The position numbers and the translations under genes were made by a program. The notes below the pieces were generated by a model, which was not told where the DNA came from, did not search any database, and was given only the letters and a program-made list of their open reading frames with translations. DNA of 64,000 bases, taken from NCBI GenBank assembly GCA_000154345.1, contig DS480350.1, positions 459,706 to 523,705 of the forward strand. The letters are read 5' to 3'. Shown one piece after another: positions 55,876 through 63,939 of this stretch (within the stretch, counting starts at the first letter, position 1; every line of letters begins with the position of its first letter). This DNA comes from [Clostridium] leptum DSM 753. Lineage in GTDB: Bacteria > Bacillota > Clostridia > Oscillospirales > Acutalibacteraceae.

Positions 55876-57567
55876 TTATTCCACAGAGATGATAAAGTAA
55901 TAAATCGGCTGCCCGCCCCGTACCAGGGTGATATCCACATGGGAGCCTACCTTGCGCTGGATCGCATCCTTTGCCTCGCTGGCCTGCTCCTCGGTGATAT
56001 CCTGGCCGTAAATCAGGGTAAGGAAAGCGGTATGATGGTCGCATAGGGATTTGGTCAGCTTGACAGCGGCTTTTACCGGATCCTTCTCCACGGAGGTCAG
56101 CTTACCGTTTTTCAGGGTGAGGATTTCCCCCTCTTTGATCTTAAACCCGCCGTACTCGGAATCCCGGGCGGCAAAGGTGACCTGGCCGGTGGTGACCTTT
56201 CCGGCGGCCTGCATCATCTGCTCCACTGCATCTTCGCCGTCCAGATCAGGATCGAAGGCCAGCATTGCGGCAATCCCCTGAGGAATCGTCCTGGTGGGAA
56301 CCACCACCACGGTGCGATCCTTCGCCAGCTCTGCCGCCTGCTCCGCAGCCAGAATAATATTTTTATTGTTGGGCAGCACATAAACCTTCTTTGCGGGGGT
56401 AGCCATAACCGCCGCCAAAATGTTCTGTGTGCTGGGGTTCATGGTCTGGCCGCCGCTGACCACTGTGCTGCAGCCAAGATCCTGGAACAAGGCCTGCAGG
56501 CCGTCGCCGGCGGCAACGGAGACAAAACCGATTTCCTCGGTAGGCTCCGCCGGCTCGAACTGGTTGGCGGTTTCCATGGCGGCCTTGGCCTTTGCCTGCT
56601 CGTTCTGTTCAGCGGCGATCCGGTGCTGTTCCTTCATGTTCTCCACCTTGACGGTCAGCAGCTGGCCGAACTTCAAAGCTTCCTGTAGGGCCTGGCCCGG
56701 GTTCTCCGTGTGCACGTGGGTTTTGATGATTTCGTCATCATCCACAACAACCACGCAGTCGCCGATAGTTTCCAAATAAGCCCGAAGCTCCAGCGGACTG
56801 GCAGTGACCTCCGGATTACGGCCTACAATAAATTCCGTGCAGTAGGTAAAGGTGATGTCCTGGTCAAATTCAGCCGCGGCGTTCCGGAAGAAATCATCGG
56901 AGCTGACCGGCTTGGAAACCGCACCGGAGGCCGCCGCCTCCTCTTCGTTGGGAATAATATAGCCGTCCTTGAATACGGACATCATCCCTTCAAAAATCAG
57001 GCACAGTCCTTTTCCGCCGGCATCCACCACGCCTGCCTTTTTCAAAACAGGCAGAAGCTCCGGCGTAGTCCGCAGCGCGTCGGTAGCGCCCTGGCAGATG
57101 GCGGTCCATACGAACACAGGGTCCTTGTTTTCCTCTGCGGCCGCGCGGCCTTCCTCGTAGGCGACCCTGGCGACCGTAAGGATCGTGCCCTCAGTTGGCT
57201 TCATCACCGCCTTATAGGCGGCCTCCACGCCGATGCCTAAGGCGGTGGCGATATGGGAGCCATCCATCACGTCCAGCTCCTTCAGGCCCTGAGCGAAGCC
57301 CCGGAACAGCAGGGAAAGGATTACTCCTGAGTTTCCTCTGGCTCCCCGCAGCAGAGCGGAAGCGCAGGCAGACGCCACCTGGCCCACCGCGTCGCTCTCA
57401 TTTTTTTCCAAAGCGGCGGCCGCGGACGACATCGTCATGGACATGTTGGTACCGGTATCCCCGTCGGGGACGGGGAAAATATTCAATTCATCGACAGAGG
57501 TTTTATGCTTGGCAATATTATTCGCGCCGGATATTATGGCGTTACGCAGACAAGTTCCGTTAATCAA
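55876..57567 (-). CDS. DAK2-domain protein (FakA/YloV-like fatty acid kinase)
   Basis: A 563-residue cytosolic protein. Residues 1-200 form the DhaL/DAK2 ATP-binding domain (ELNIFPVPDGDTGTNMSMT near 27, RGARGNSGVIL near 75). A middle domain has the KTHVHTENPG His motif near 290. The C-terminal domain resembles DegV-like and FakA C-terminal folds. In Staphylococcus, FakA phosphorylates fatty acids delivered by FakB; no FakB gene is in the window. TTG 57567 is the likely start, 8 nt after AGGGAG and giving the family N-terminus INGTCLRNAI. Its placement before recG is conserved in Firmicutes. Confidence 0.9.
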   Translation of the reverse strand: MINGTCLRNAIISGANNIAKHKTSVDELNIFPVPDGDTGTNMSMTMSSAAAALEKNESDAVGQVASACASALLRGARGNSGVILSLLFRGFAQGLKELDVMDGSHIATALGIGVEAAYKAVMKPTEGTILTVARVAYEEGRAAAEENKDPVFVWTAICQGATDALRTTPELLPVLKKAGVVDAGGKGLCLIFEGMMSVFKDGYIIPNEEEAAASGAVSKPVSSDDFFRNAAAEFDQDITFTYCTEFIVGRNPEVTASPLELRAYLETIGDCVVVVDDDEIIKTHVHTENPGQALQEALKFGQLLTVKVENMKEQHRIAAEQNEQAKAKAAMETANQFEPAEPTEEIGFVSVAAGDGLQALFQDLGCSTVVSGGQTMNPSTQNILAAVMATPAKKVYVLPNNKNIILAAEQAAELAKDRTVVVVPTRTIPQGIAAMLAFDPDLDGEDAVEQMMQAAGKVTTGQVTFAARDSEYGGFKIKEGEILTLKNGKLTSVEKDPVKAAVKLTKSLCDHHTAFLTLIYGQDITEEQASEAKDAIQRKVGSHVDITLVRGGQPIYYFIISVE

Positions 57568-57664
57568 GATCAGCACTCCCTTGGTTCTTAGTTTATAACG
57601 ATTTTTTCAAATCATGCAGATATACTTTTTTTCATTATATCACATAATATTTTTAGAATCAAAC

Positions 57665-57710
57665 AAAAAAATAACGGCAGCAGTCTCTTTTTTAAGAGAT
57701 TCCGCTGCCG
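57665..57710 (-). terminator. Terminator after spoVS
   Basis: On the minus strand CGGCAG (complement of 57705-57710) pairs with CTGCCG (complement of 57675-57680) around an inner ATCTCTT/AAGAGA stem, followed by a T-rich run. It separates spoVS from the fakA-recG pair. Confidence 0.82.
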
Positions 57711-57725
57711 AAGCTTGCAGATATG

Positions 57726-57986
57726 CTATCTAGGCTCAACAATCAATTTGATAGCGGTGCGTTCCTCCCCGTCAATCACGACGTTGGCAAAGGCCGGAAT
57801 ACAGACCAGATCTACTCCGGAGGGCGCCAAATAGCCCCGGGCCACGGCCACCGCTTTGATCGCCTGGTTGGCGGCGCCGGCTCCCACAGCCTGGACCTCC
57901 ACACAGCCGAACTCCCGAATAACGCCCGCAATGGCCCCCGCGACAGAGTTAGGTGCGGATTTTGAAGAAACCTTTAGAACTTCCAT
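57726..57986 (-). CDS. spoVS: Stage V sporulation protein S
   Basis: SpoVS, 86 residues, a small conserved protein that in Bacillus is needed to pass from septation to later stages of sporulation. The family sequence is intact (KVSSKSAPNSVAGAIAG, then EVQAVGAGAANQAIKAVAVARGYLAPSG split over two halves), an Alba-like fold that may bind nucleic acid. Its presence argues that the host is, or descends from, a spore former. ATG follows AAGGAGGA. It lies downstream of rny and ymdB, the same order as in Bacillus subtilis. Confidence 0.96.
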   Translation of the reverse strand: MEVLKVSSKSAPNSVAGAIAGVIREFGCVEVQAVGAGAANQAIKAVAVARGYLAPSGVDLVCIPAFANVVIDGEERTAIKLIVEPR

Positions 57987-58037
57987 TAGTCAGTCCTCCT
58001 TTTAGAACGAACTTGAGAGATAGGGCTCTCCTAGTAT

Positions 58038-58066
58038 CTATTCTAATAATAGTAGAAAAATCCACT
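58038..58066 (-). promoter_or_regulatory. Possible sigma-H-type promoter of spoVS
   Basis: On the minus strand AGTGGATTT (58058-58066) and TTAGAATAG (58038-58046) are 11 nt apart; both come within one or two positions of the RnAGGAwWW and RnnGAATww boxes. Bacillus spoVS is sigma-H dependent. The match is imperfect and the region is AT-rich, so chance is possible. Confidence 0.3.
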
Positions 58067-58150
58067 AATAAAATTCCAAAATAGAAATATATGTTAATTT
58101 ATCATAAATTTTATTTTTAATTAAGTGTTTTTATAGGGGAAATGCTGTTT

Positions 58151-58924
58151 TTAAATGATTTCTAACCGTTCCACTCCTTGGGTTAGGCCGGTTTTAGGAT
58201 CTACAGAGAATAAAACGCAGTCCATTTTGCAAGGGCCGCCTGCTAGATCGAAGCGGATCGGCAGCTTATTCTTCATTTTCTCAATGGTCAGCTCTTTTTT
58301 CACCCCAAGCACAGAGTCGATCGGCCCAGTCATGCCCGCGTCAGTGAGATAGCCGGTGCCCCGGGGTAAAATCGTTTCGTCGGCCGTTTGAACGTGGGTA
58401 TGAGTGCCGAACAGGGAGGAGACCCTGCCGTCCAAATAAAACCCCATAGACCGTTTTTCTCCGGTGGCCTCGGCATGGAAATCCACGACGGTGATTTTTG
58501 GCCGGTCTGGTTCGGCCAGAATCCGATCCGCGGTACGGAAGGGGCAGTCCAGGCTTTCCAAATAAACAGTGCCCATCAGGTTGATCACCTGCACTTGGAG
58601 CCGGCCCAGGTCGACCAGGCAGGAACCCCTGCCGGGCGTAGTCCCTTCCGGGAAGTTGGCGGGCCGCAGCACATAGGGATGCTCCTCGTACAAAGCATAG
58701 CTTTCTCTCCGCCGGAAAGCGTGGTTCCCGGTAGTAATCACATCCACACCGCTGTGGAACAGATAACCGGCGGAGGCGGGGGTAAGCCCGTTGCCGTCGG
58801 CGGAATTTTCCCCGTTGGCGATGACCAGGTCAACGCTTTTCAGCTTTTTCAGAGACGGCAGACGCTGTCGGAGAAACTGGCAGCCAATGCTGCCAACCAC
58901 GTCGCCGATACAAAGAATATTCAT
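58151..58924 (-). CDS. ymdB: YmdB-family 2',3'-cyclic nucleotide phosphodiesterase
   Basis: A 257-residue metallophosphoesterase of the TIGR00282/YmdB family. In Bacillus YmdB hydrolyses 2',3'-cAMP and affects biofilm and motility gene choice. The motifs are GDVVGSIG near residue 7, NGENSADGNGL near 37, GNHAFRRRE near 66 (GNH conserved), DFHAEATGEK near 148 and FGTHTHVQTADE near 173. ATG 58924 follows AAAGGTGA; a longer open frame upstream is not similar. It sits between rny and spoVS. No motility genes are near. Confidence 0.94.
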   Translation of the reverse strand: MNILCIGDVVGSIGCQFLRQRLPSLKKLKSVDLVIANGENSADGNGLTPASAGYLFHSGVDVITTGNHAFRRRESYALYEEHPYVLRPANFPEGTTPGRGSCLVDLGRLQVQVINLMGTVYLESLDCPFRTADRILAEPDRPKITVVDFHAEATGEKRSMGFYLDGRVSSLFGTHTHVQTADETILPRGTGYLTDAGMTGPIDSVLGVKKELTIEKMKNKLPIRFDLAGGPCKMDCVLFSVDPKTGLTQGVERLEII

Positions 58925-59046
58925 AGCGGTTTCACCTTTCTCTGGCGGTCTTCCGGACGGCATTGCCCAGGCTCTAGACGAGAGAATTAAAAATGGGGCA
59001 AAGCGCCGGCCGGAAAAGCCTTTCTCCAAGAAAATAAGATCTGCAA

Positions 59047-59080
59047 AAAAGGCACAGAGCGTTTCAGCCCTGCGCCTTTT
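59047..59080 (-). terminator. Terminator after rny
   Basis: On the minus strand AAAAGGC-CAG-GC pairs with GC-CTG-GCCTTTT (59067-59080 with 59047-59060), with mismatches and a 6-nt loop, followed by TTGC. It could partly separate ymdB from rny. Confidence 0.65.
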
Positions 59081-59098
59081 CGTTTCTTCGGACTCCGT

Positions 59099-60652
59099 TT
59101 ATTTCGCGTATTCGATCGCGCGGCTTTCACGGATGATGTTGACTTTAATTTGTCCGGGATAATCCAGGTCGTCCTCAATCTTTTTGCAGATCTCCCTGGC
59201 CAAAAGAACCATGCGCTCGTCATTGACAACCTCGGGCTTGACCATGATGCGGATTTCCCTGCCGGCCTGAATAGCGTAGCAGCTGGAAACGCCGTCAAAG
59301 GAAGAAGCGACCTCCTCCAGCTTTTCCAAGCGCTTGATATAGTTCTCCAGGTTTTCTCTGCGGGCGCCGGGCCTTGCGGCGGAAATGGCGTCTGCGGCCT
59401 GCACAATGCAGGCGATTACGGTTTTCGCCTCCACGTCGCCATGATGGGCGTGAATGGCGTGAACCACAGCCTCTCCCTCTTTATACCTGCGGGCTACATC
59501 CACGCCGATATCTACGTGAGAACCCTCAATCTCGTGGTCAAGAGCCTTACCGATATCATGGAGCAAACCGGCCCGGCGGGCGATGGTGGGATCTAAGCCC
59601 AGCTCGGAAGCGATCATACCGGAAAGGTAAGCCACCTCCAGAGAGTGATTCAGTACATTTTGTCCATAGCTGGTGCGGTAACGCAGCCGCCCCAGCAGCT
59701 TGACAAGCTCAGGATGGATTCCGTTAACGCCGGCCTCGATAATGGCCCGTTCACCCTCCTGCTTGATGGTAGCGTCTACCTCCCGGCGGGCCTTTTCGAC
59801 CATTTCCTCAATCCTGGCGGGATGAATCCGTCCGTCGGAAATCAGCCGTTCCAGGGCGATCCGGGCAACCTCTCTGCGGACCGGGTCGAAGCTGGACAGG
59901 GTGATAGCCTCGGGGGTGTCGTCAATAATCAAATCAACGCCGGTCATGGTCTCGATGGCCCGGATATTACGGCCCTCGCGGCCAATGATGCGGCCCTTCA
60001 TTTCGTCGTTGGGCAAGGGCACAACCGAAATGGTGGCTTCCGCCACGTGATCGGCGGCGCATCTCTGAATGGCCAGGGAAATGATCTCGCGGGCCTTGTT
60101 GTCCGCGTCATCCTTTGTCTGCTGCTCGATTTCCATGATTTTGATCGCTTTTTCATGAACCAATTCGTCTTCCAGTTTTTTCAGCAAATAATCCTTGGCC
60201 TGGTCAATGGAGAATCCGGAGATTCTTTCCAGCATTTCAAATTGGCTTTTTTTGACGGTTTCCGCTTCCGCGAGTCTTTCGTCGATTTTTTTGGTCTTTG
60301 CGTTAATGGCCTCTTCTTTTGCCTCTAAATGCTCCAGCTTTTTATCCAGAGTTTCTTCTTTCTGCTGGATTCTGCGTTCCTGGCGCTGTACATCCTTGCG
60401 GCGGTCGGCGATTTCCCGTTCCGCCTCCAGACGCTGGCGGTGAATCTCGTCCTTTCCCTCCAGGATCGTTTCCTTTTTCTTAGCCTCCGCTGTCTTGATG
60501 GCTTCATTGACAAGACGCTTCGCTTCCTGTTCGGCAGAGCCGATTTCCGCCTCAGCCGTATGTTTTCTATGATTAGAGCCCGCAATAAAGGCGATAACAG
60601 CGCAGACTACACCAACTGCGATGGGCAGGAGGATTTGTAGTACTAATGGCAA
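59099..60652 (-). CDS. rny: Ribonuclease Y
   Basis: RNase Y, about 517 residues, a membrane-anchored endoribonuclease that starts mRNA decay in Gram-positives. An N-terminal transmembrane helix (about residues 3-25) is followed by a long charged coiled coil to about 200, a KH domain ([15 protein letters not shown]) near 220 and an HD domain with catalytic [12 protein letters not shown] near 365. The start is ambiguous: GTG 60664 overlaps the AAGGAGG site, so TTG 60652 (11 nt away) is used here. It heads the rny-ymdB-spoVS series, as in Bacillus. Confidence 0.95.
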   Translation of the reverse strand: MPLVLQILLPIAVGVVCAVIAFIAGSNHRKHTAEAEIGSAEQEAKRLVNEAIKTAEAKKKETILEGKDEIHRQRLEAEREIADRRKDVQRQERRIQQKEETLDKKLEHLEAKEEAINAKTKKIDERLAEAETVKKSQFEMLERISGFSIDQAKDYLLKKLEDELVHEKAIKIMEIEQQTKDDADNKAREIISLAIQRCAADHVAEATISVVPLPNDEMKGRIIGREGRNIRAIETMTGVDLIIDDTPEAITLSSFDPVRREVARIALERLISDGRIHPARIEEMVEKARREVDATIKQEGERAIIEAGVNGIHPELVKLLGRLRYRTSYGQNVLNHSLEVAYLSGMIASELGLDPTIARRAGLLHDIGKALDHEIEGSHVDIGVDVARRYKEGEAVVHAIHAHHGDVEAKTVIACIVQAADAISAARPGARRENLENYIKRLEKLEEVASSFDGVSSCYAIQAGREIRIMVKPEVVNDERMVLLAREICKKIEDDLDYPGQIKVNIIRESRAIEYAK

Positions 60653-60804
60653 GTGAATTGGCACCTCCTTTTCTTCATTCTGTTTTCAAGTATTTCAATC
60701 AAAAAAATAATAGAAAGTAGAGTTTCTCACCTAACAGGTGCGTTAATCCTGAAAATGAGCATAATAACCCCGCGAATACGCAGTTTTGCGTATCCTTAAC
60801 AACT

Positions 60805-60834
60805 ATTGTATTACTTTCAGGGGGTGTCTGTCAA
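60805..60834 (-). promoter_or_regulatory. rny promoter
   Basis: Minus-strand perfect TTGACA (60829-60834), 18-nt spacer, TACAAT (60805-60810). The leader to rny is about 150 nt and holds the small hairpins ATACGCA/TGCGTAT (60776-60793 region) and CACCT/AGGTG (near 60730-60742). Confidence 0.75.
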
Positions 60835-60856
60835 GAAAATTGTACATACTTTGCTA

Positions 60857-60885
60857 TTGACAATTCAAAACCCCGGTGTTACGAT
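60857..60885 (+). promoter_or_regulatory. thrS promoter
   Basis: A perfect TTGACA (60857-60862), 17-nt spacer, TACGAT (60880-60885). It faces the other way from the rny promoter, with their -35 boxes 22 nt apart. Confidence 0.65.
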
Positions 60886-60891
60886 AATAAT

Positions 60892-61160
60892 CGAAAAAGA
60901 ATCATCTCAAAAACGTTGAGAAGGAAGGAAAAGCCATCAGTTTTCCTATAGAGAGCAGACGTCACCGGCTGAAAGCGTCTGCGGTAAAACCGGCTTCTTC
61001 TACCGCCTTCGAGTGTGCCGCGAAGAGAGCAACGTTCTATAAGCGGCGCCGGCCGGCCCCGTTACAGGCCAGTTGAGGGCAAAGGGAGATTTTCCTTTTG
61101 CTGAATTTGGGTGGAAACACGGAGCGCAAAGCCTCGTCCCTTTTTGGGATGAGGCTTTTT
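60892..61160 (+). promoter_or_regulatory. T-box riboswitch leader of thrS
   Basis: The T-box core GGGTGGAAACACGG lies at 61109-61122, followed by a terminator: GCCTCGTCCC (61131-61140) pairs with GGGATGAGGC (61146-61155), then T5. The bulge TGGA would pair with the UCCA end of uncharged tRNA-Thr. A stem I candidate starts with GCAGACG (60955-60961)/CGTCTGC (60976-60982). An ACC triplet, suited to a threonine specifier, occurs at 61002-61004 but can also pair in another stem, so the specifier is not settled. Uncharged tRNA-Thr would allow read-through into thrS. Confidence 0.82.
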
Positions 61161-61190
61161 CTAATTATTTTAGTGAAGGAGCGCATAACT

Positions 61191-63131
61191 ATGGTAAAGG
61201 TTACACTGAAAGGCGGAGCGGTAAAGGAATATGACGATAATGTCACCGTCGCGGAGATTGCGAAATCCTTAGGCGGCGGCTTGTATAAGGCGGCCTGCGC
61301 GGGAAAGCTCAACGGCCGGGTGGTGGACCTTCGAACCCCGGTGACAGAGGACAGCGAGGTAGAGCTGCTGACCTTTGATTCCCAGGAAGGGAAAAGGGCC
61401 TATTGGCATACGACCTCCCATATTATGGCCCAGGCGGTAGGCCGGCTGTTCCCGGATGCGGTGTTCGCCATCGGCCCGTCTATTGATCAAGGCTTTTATT
61501 ACGATTTTGACCTGCCCAGGAACCTGACTCCCGATGATCTGACCGCCATTGAGAGCGAGATGAAGAAGATTATCAAGGAGGATGAGCCCCTGGAGCGGTT
61601 TGAACTGGAGCCGGAGGAAGCCGTCAAGCTGATGAAGGAAAAGGGCCAGCCCTATAAGGTGGAGCTGATTCAGGAGCATTCCGGCAAAGGAGAGAAGATT
61701 TCCTTCTACCGCCAGGGTGATTTCGTAGACCTGTGCGCCGGCCCTCACCTGATGAGCACCGGTAAGGTAAAGGCTGTGAAGCTGACCAGCTGCACAGGGG
61801 CCTATTGGCGGGGAGACTCCAAGAGCAAGATGCTCCAAAGAGTGTATGGGATTTCCTTCCCCAAGGCCAGCGAGCTTACCGCTCACCTGGAGGCTATGGA
61901 GGAAGCCAAAAAACGCGACCATAATAAGCTGGGCCGGGAGCTTGGTTATTTTACCACCTGTGATATCATCGGCCAGGGCCTTCCGATCCTGCTGCCTAAC
62001 GGCGCCAGAGTGATCCAGCTTCTCCAGCGGTTTGTGGAGGATGAGGAGCAGAAGAGGGGATGGCTGCTGACCAAAACCCCGTATATGGCGAAAAGTGATC
62101 TGTATAAGCTGTCCGGCCACTGGGATCACTATAAGGACGGCATGTTTGTGCTGGGAGATGAGGAAAAGGATGACGAGGTGTTCGCCCTCCGTCCCATGAC
62201 CTGCCCGTTCCAGTATCAGGCTTATTTAAATAAAAAGCGGTCCTACCGTGATCTGCCCTTACGGTATAACGAAACCTCCACCTTGTTCCGCAATGAGGCA
62301 AGCGGAGAAATGCACGGTTTGATCCGGGTACGCCAGTTCACAATTTCTGAAGGCCACCTTATGTGCCGTCCCGACCAACTGGAGGAAGAATTCAAAAGCT
62401 GTTTGCAGCTTGCCAACTATATGCTGGAGACTCTAGGCTTGGCCGAGGATGTTTCCTATCGCTTCTCCCAGTGGGATCCGGAGGATAAGGACAAATATAT
62501 CGGTACCCCCGAGCAGTGGGATGAGGCTCAAAGCGCCATGAAGAGAATCTTGGATCATCTGGGCATTGAGTACGCGATTGGCGTCGGAGAAGCGGCCTTT
62601 TACGGCCCAAAGCTGGATATCCAGATTAAAAATGTGTTTGGCAAGGAGGATACCCTGATTACCATCCAGATTGATCAATTATTAGCGGAGAAATTTGGTA
62701 TGGAATATGTGGACGCGGATGGCAAGGCTAAAAACCCCTATATTATCCACCGTACCTCTATCGGATGCTATGAGCGCACCTTGGCGCTGCTGATCGAGAA
62801 GTACGCCGGCGCGCTGCCTATGTGGCTGATGCCCGAGCAGGTCCGTGTTCTGCCCATCAGTGAAAAATTCCTGGATAAGGCTCTGGAAGTGGATCGAGAG
62901 CTGAAAGCACAAGGAATCCGCTCTACCGCCGACAGCCGTAACGAAAAGATCGGGTATAAGATCCGGGAGGCTCAGATGGAGAAAATTCCTTATATGCTGA
63001 TTATCGGCGAAAAGGAAGTTCAGGAAAATGTGGTTTCCGTGCGTTCCAGAAAGGACGGCGTACTGGGCTCCATGTCCTTAGAGACATTCCTGGAGAAAGC
63101 GCTGACGGAAATCAGAGAAAAAACAAAATAA
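61191..63131 (+). CDS. thrS: Threonyl-tRNA synthetase
   Basis: ThrRS, 646 residues, class II, charges tRNA-Thr and edits serine errors. The N-terminal TGS domain (residues 1-65) is followed by the editing domain with HTTSHIMAQAVG near 75 and CAGPHL near 183, then the catalytic core: motif 2 RYNETSTLFRNEASGEMHGL near 363, and motif 3 IGCYERTLALLIEKYAG near 525. The C-terminal anticodon domain closes the protein. ATG 61191 has GAAGGAG 8 nt upstream. Expression is controlled by the T-box leader. Confidence 0.98.
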   Translation: MVKVTLKGGAVKEYDDNVTVAEIAKSLGGGLYKAACAGKLNGRVVDLRTPVTEDSEVELLTFDSQEGKRAYWHTTSHIMAQAVGRLFPDAVFAIGPSIDQGFYYDFDLPRNLTPDDLTAIESEMKKIIKEDEPLERFELEPEEAVKLMKEKGQPYKVELIQEHSGKGEKISFYRQGDFVDLCAGPHLMSTGKVKAVKLTSCTGAYWRGDSKSKMLQRVYGISFPKASELTAHLEAMEEAKKRDHNKLGRELGYFTTCDIIGQGLPILLPNGARVIQLLQRFVEDEEQKRGWLLTKTPYMAKSDLYKLSGHWDHYKDGMFVLGDEEKDDEVFALRPMTCPFQYQAYLNKKRSYRDLPLRYNETSTLFRNEASGEMHGLIRVRQFTISEGHLMCRPDQLEEEFKSCLQLANYMLETLGLAEDVSYRFSQWDPEDKDKYIGTPEQWDEAQSAMKRILDHLGIEYAIGVGEAAFYGPKLDIQIKNVFGKEDTLITIQIDQLLAEKFGMEYVDADGKAKNPYIIHRTSIGCYERTLALLIEKYAGALPMWLMPEQVRVLPISEKFLDKALEVDRELKAQGIRSTADSRNEKIGYKIREAQMEKIPYMLIIGEKEVQENVVSVRSRKDGVLGSMSLETFLEKALTEIREKTK

Positions 63132-63150
63132 GACAGCCGGTAGGGAGTTT

Positions 63151-63186
63151 AAGCTAAGCGGACAATTCATGTCCGCTTAGCTTTTT
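63151..63186 (+). terminator. Terminator after thrS
   Basis: AAGCTAAGCGGAC (63151-63163) pairs with GTCCGCTTAGCTT (63171-63183), with a 7-nt loop and a T run. Confidence 0.93.
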
Positions 63187-63722
63187 GCCGGTTTTAGCAA
63201 GAGGGCTTCGGTGAAACCGGGGAATAAAAAGGCTTAATAGGCCGAAGTCAGTATCAGGGTCAAAAATGATCTATTACTCAACAATGATTCTTTATCTTTT
63301 CCGTATTTCCTTTTTATTGGTTGCCTGGCTTACCAGTTGTGGGGTGAGCGATGCCACGGGATTTTTAGCGCCCTTACCGGTGGGCGGCAAGTACTCTCTG
63401 GAGCCTATGAAACTCACTAGCTTACTGGCAGGCTTGATAGTTGCTTGAAAAAGGCTTTTTCCGTTATATTCTGGGGAGAAATTGATGACAGTTGGAGTTC
63501 ATTGAGACAGGAGTTTTATGATAAAGGGAAAATTATTTAGGTGAAGCCGAAACGAGATGTGCTTTTTCCTCGATGAAAAGTATTGAATCGGCAATGAGAA
63601 GATGAAGAAAATTTTATGCGGAACAGACTGGCAGTGATAGGCTTTACAGTGATCGTATAGAGGCGTAAGCAGAGGTTTTTATCAGGAGTTCCCTTTTTGC
63701 AAAAAGAAATCAAAGGCACCAC
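63187..63722. other. Gene-free spacer between thrS and tRNA-Gly
   Basis: About 540 nt with no supported gene. Short open frames are interrupted and lack convincing ribosome binding sites; composition drifts toward AT on the right. It may be a decayed region. Confidence 0.35.
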
Positions 63723-63751
63723 TTGATTTTAAAAAAAATATCTGGTAAAAT
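63723..63751 (+). promoter_or_regulatory. tRNA-Gly promoter
   Basis: TTGATT (63723-63728), 17-nt spacer ending TGG, TAAAAT (63746-63751), an extended -10 promoter 23 nt before the tRNA. Confidence 0.65.
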
Positions 63752-63774
63752 AAGTATTACTGAATTATGAAGAT

Positions 63775-63848
63775 GCGTGAGTAGTTCAATGGCAGAATGT
63801 CAGCTTCCCAAGCTGAACACGCGGGTTCGATTCCCGTCTCGCGCTCCA
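63775..63848 (+). tRNA. tRNA-Gly (anticodon CCC)
   Basis: A complete 74-nt cloverleaf with encoded CCA. Acceptor GCGTGAG pairs with CTCGCGC (one G-U), anticodon stem TCAGC/GCTGA encloses the loop TTCCCAA, giving anticodon CCC (63807-63809) for GGG codons. The T-loop TTCGATT is normal. Discriminator is T. It stands alone with its own promoter and terminator. Confidence 0.95.
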
Positions 63849-63851
63849 AGA

Positions 63852-63885
63852 AGGGGTGACGAAATAGATGTCACCCCTATTTTTT
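63852..63885 (+). terminator. Terminator after tRNA-Gly
   Basis: AGGGGTGAC (63852-63860) pairs with GTCACCCCT (63870-63878) with a 9-nt loop, followed by ATTTTTT. Confidence 0.92.
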
Positions 63886-63915
63886 CAGTATTCATGCGGG
63901 TTTCCGGGCTTTTTA

Positions 63916-63939
63916 GGGGCGATTTTTCAAAATCGCCCC
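63916..63939. repeat. Short palindromic element near the right edge
   Basis: GGGGCGATTTT (63916-63926) is followed, after TC, by its exact reverse complement (63929-63939). It looks like the kind of small extragenic palindrome that recurs in such genomes, but only one clear copy is in this window. Confidence 0.35.

Noticed and set aside
63266..63448. Small open frame of 60 codons with a hydrophobic N-terminus and an LTSC lipobox-like sequence
   Set aside because: Only a weak AGGG lies before the ATG, there is no promoter, and the sequence after the Cys does not look like a secreted lipoprotein; it is probably a chance frame in a decayed spacer.
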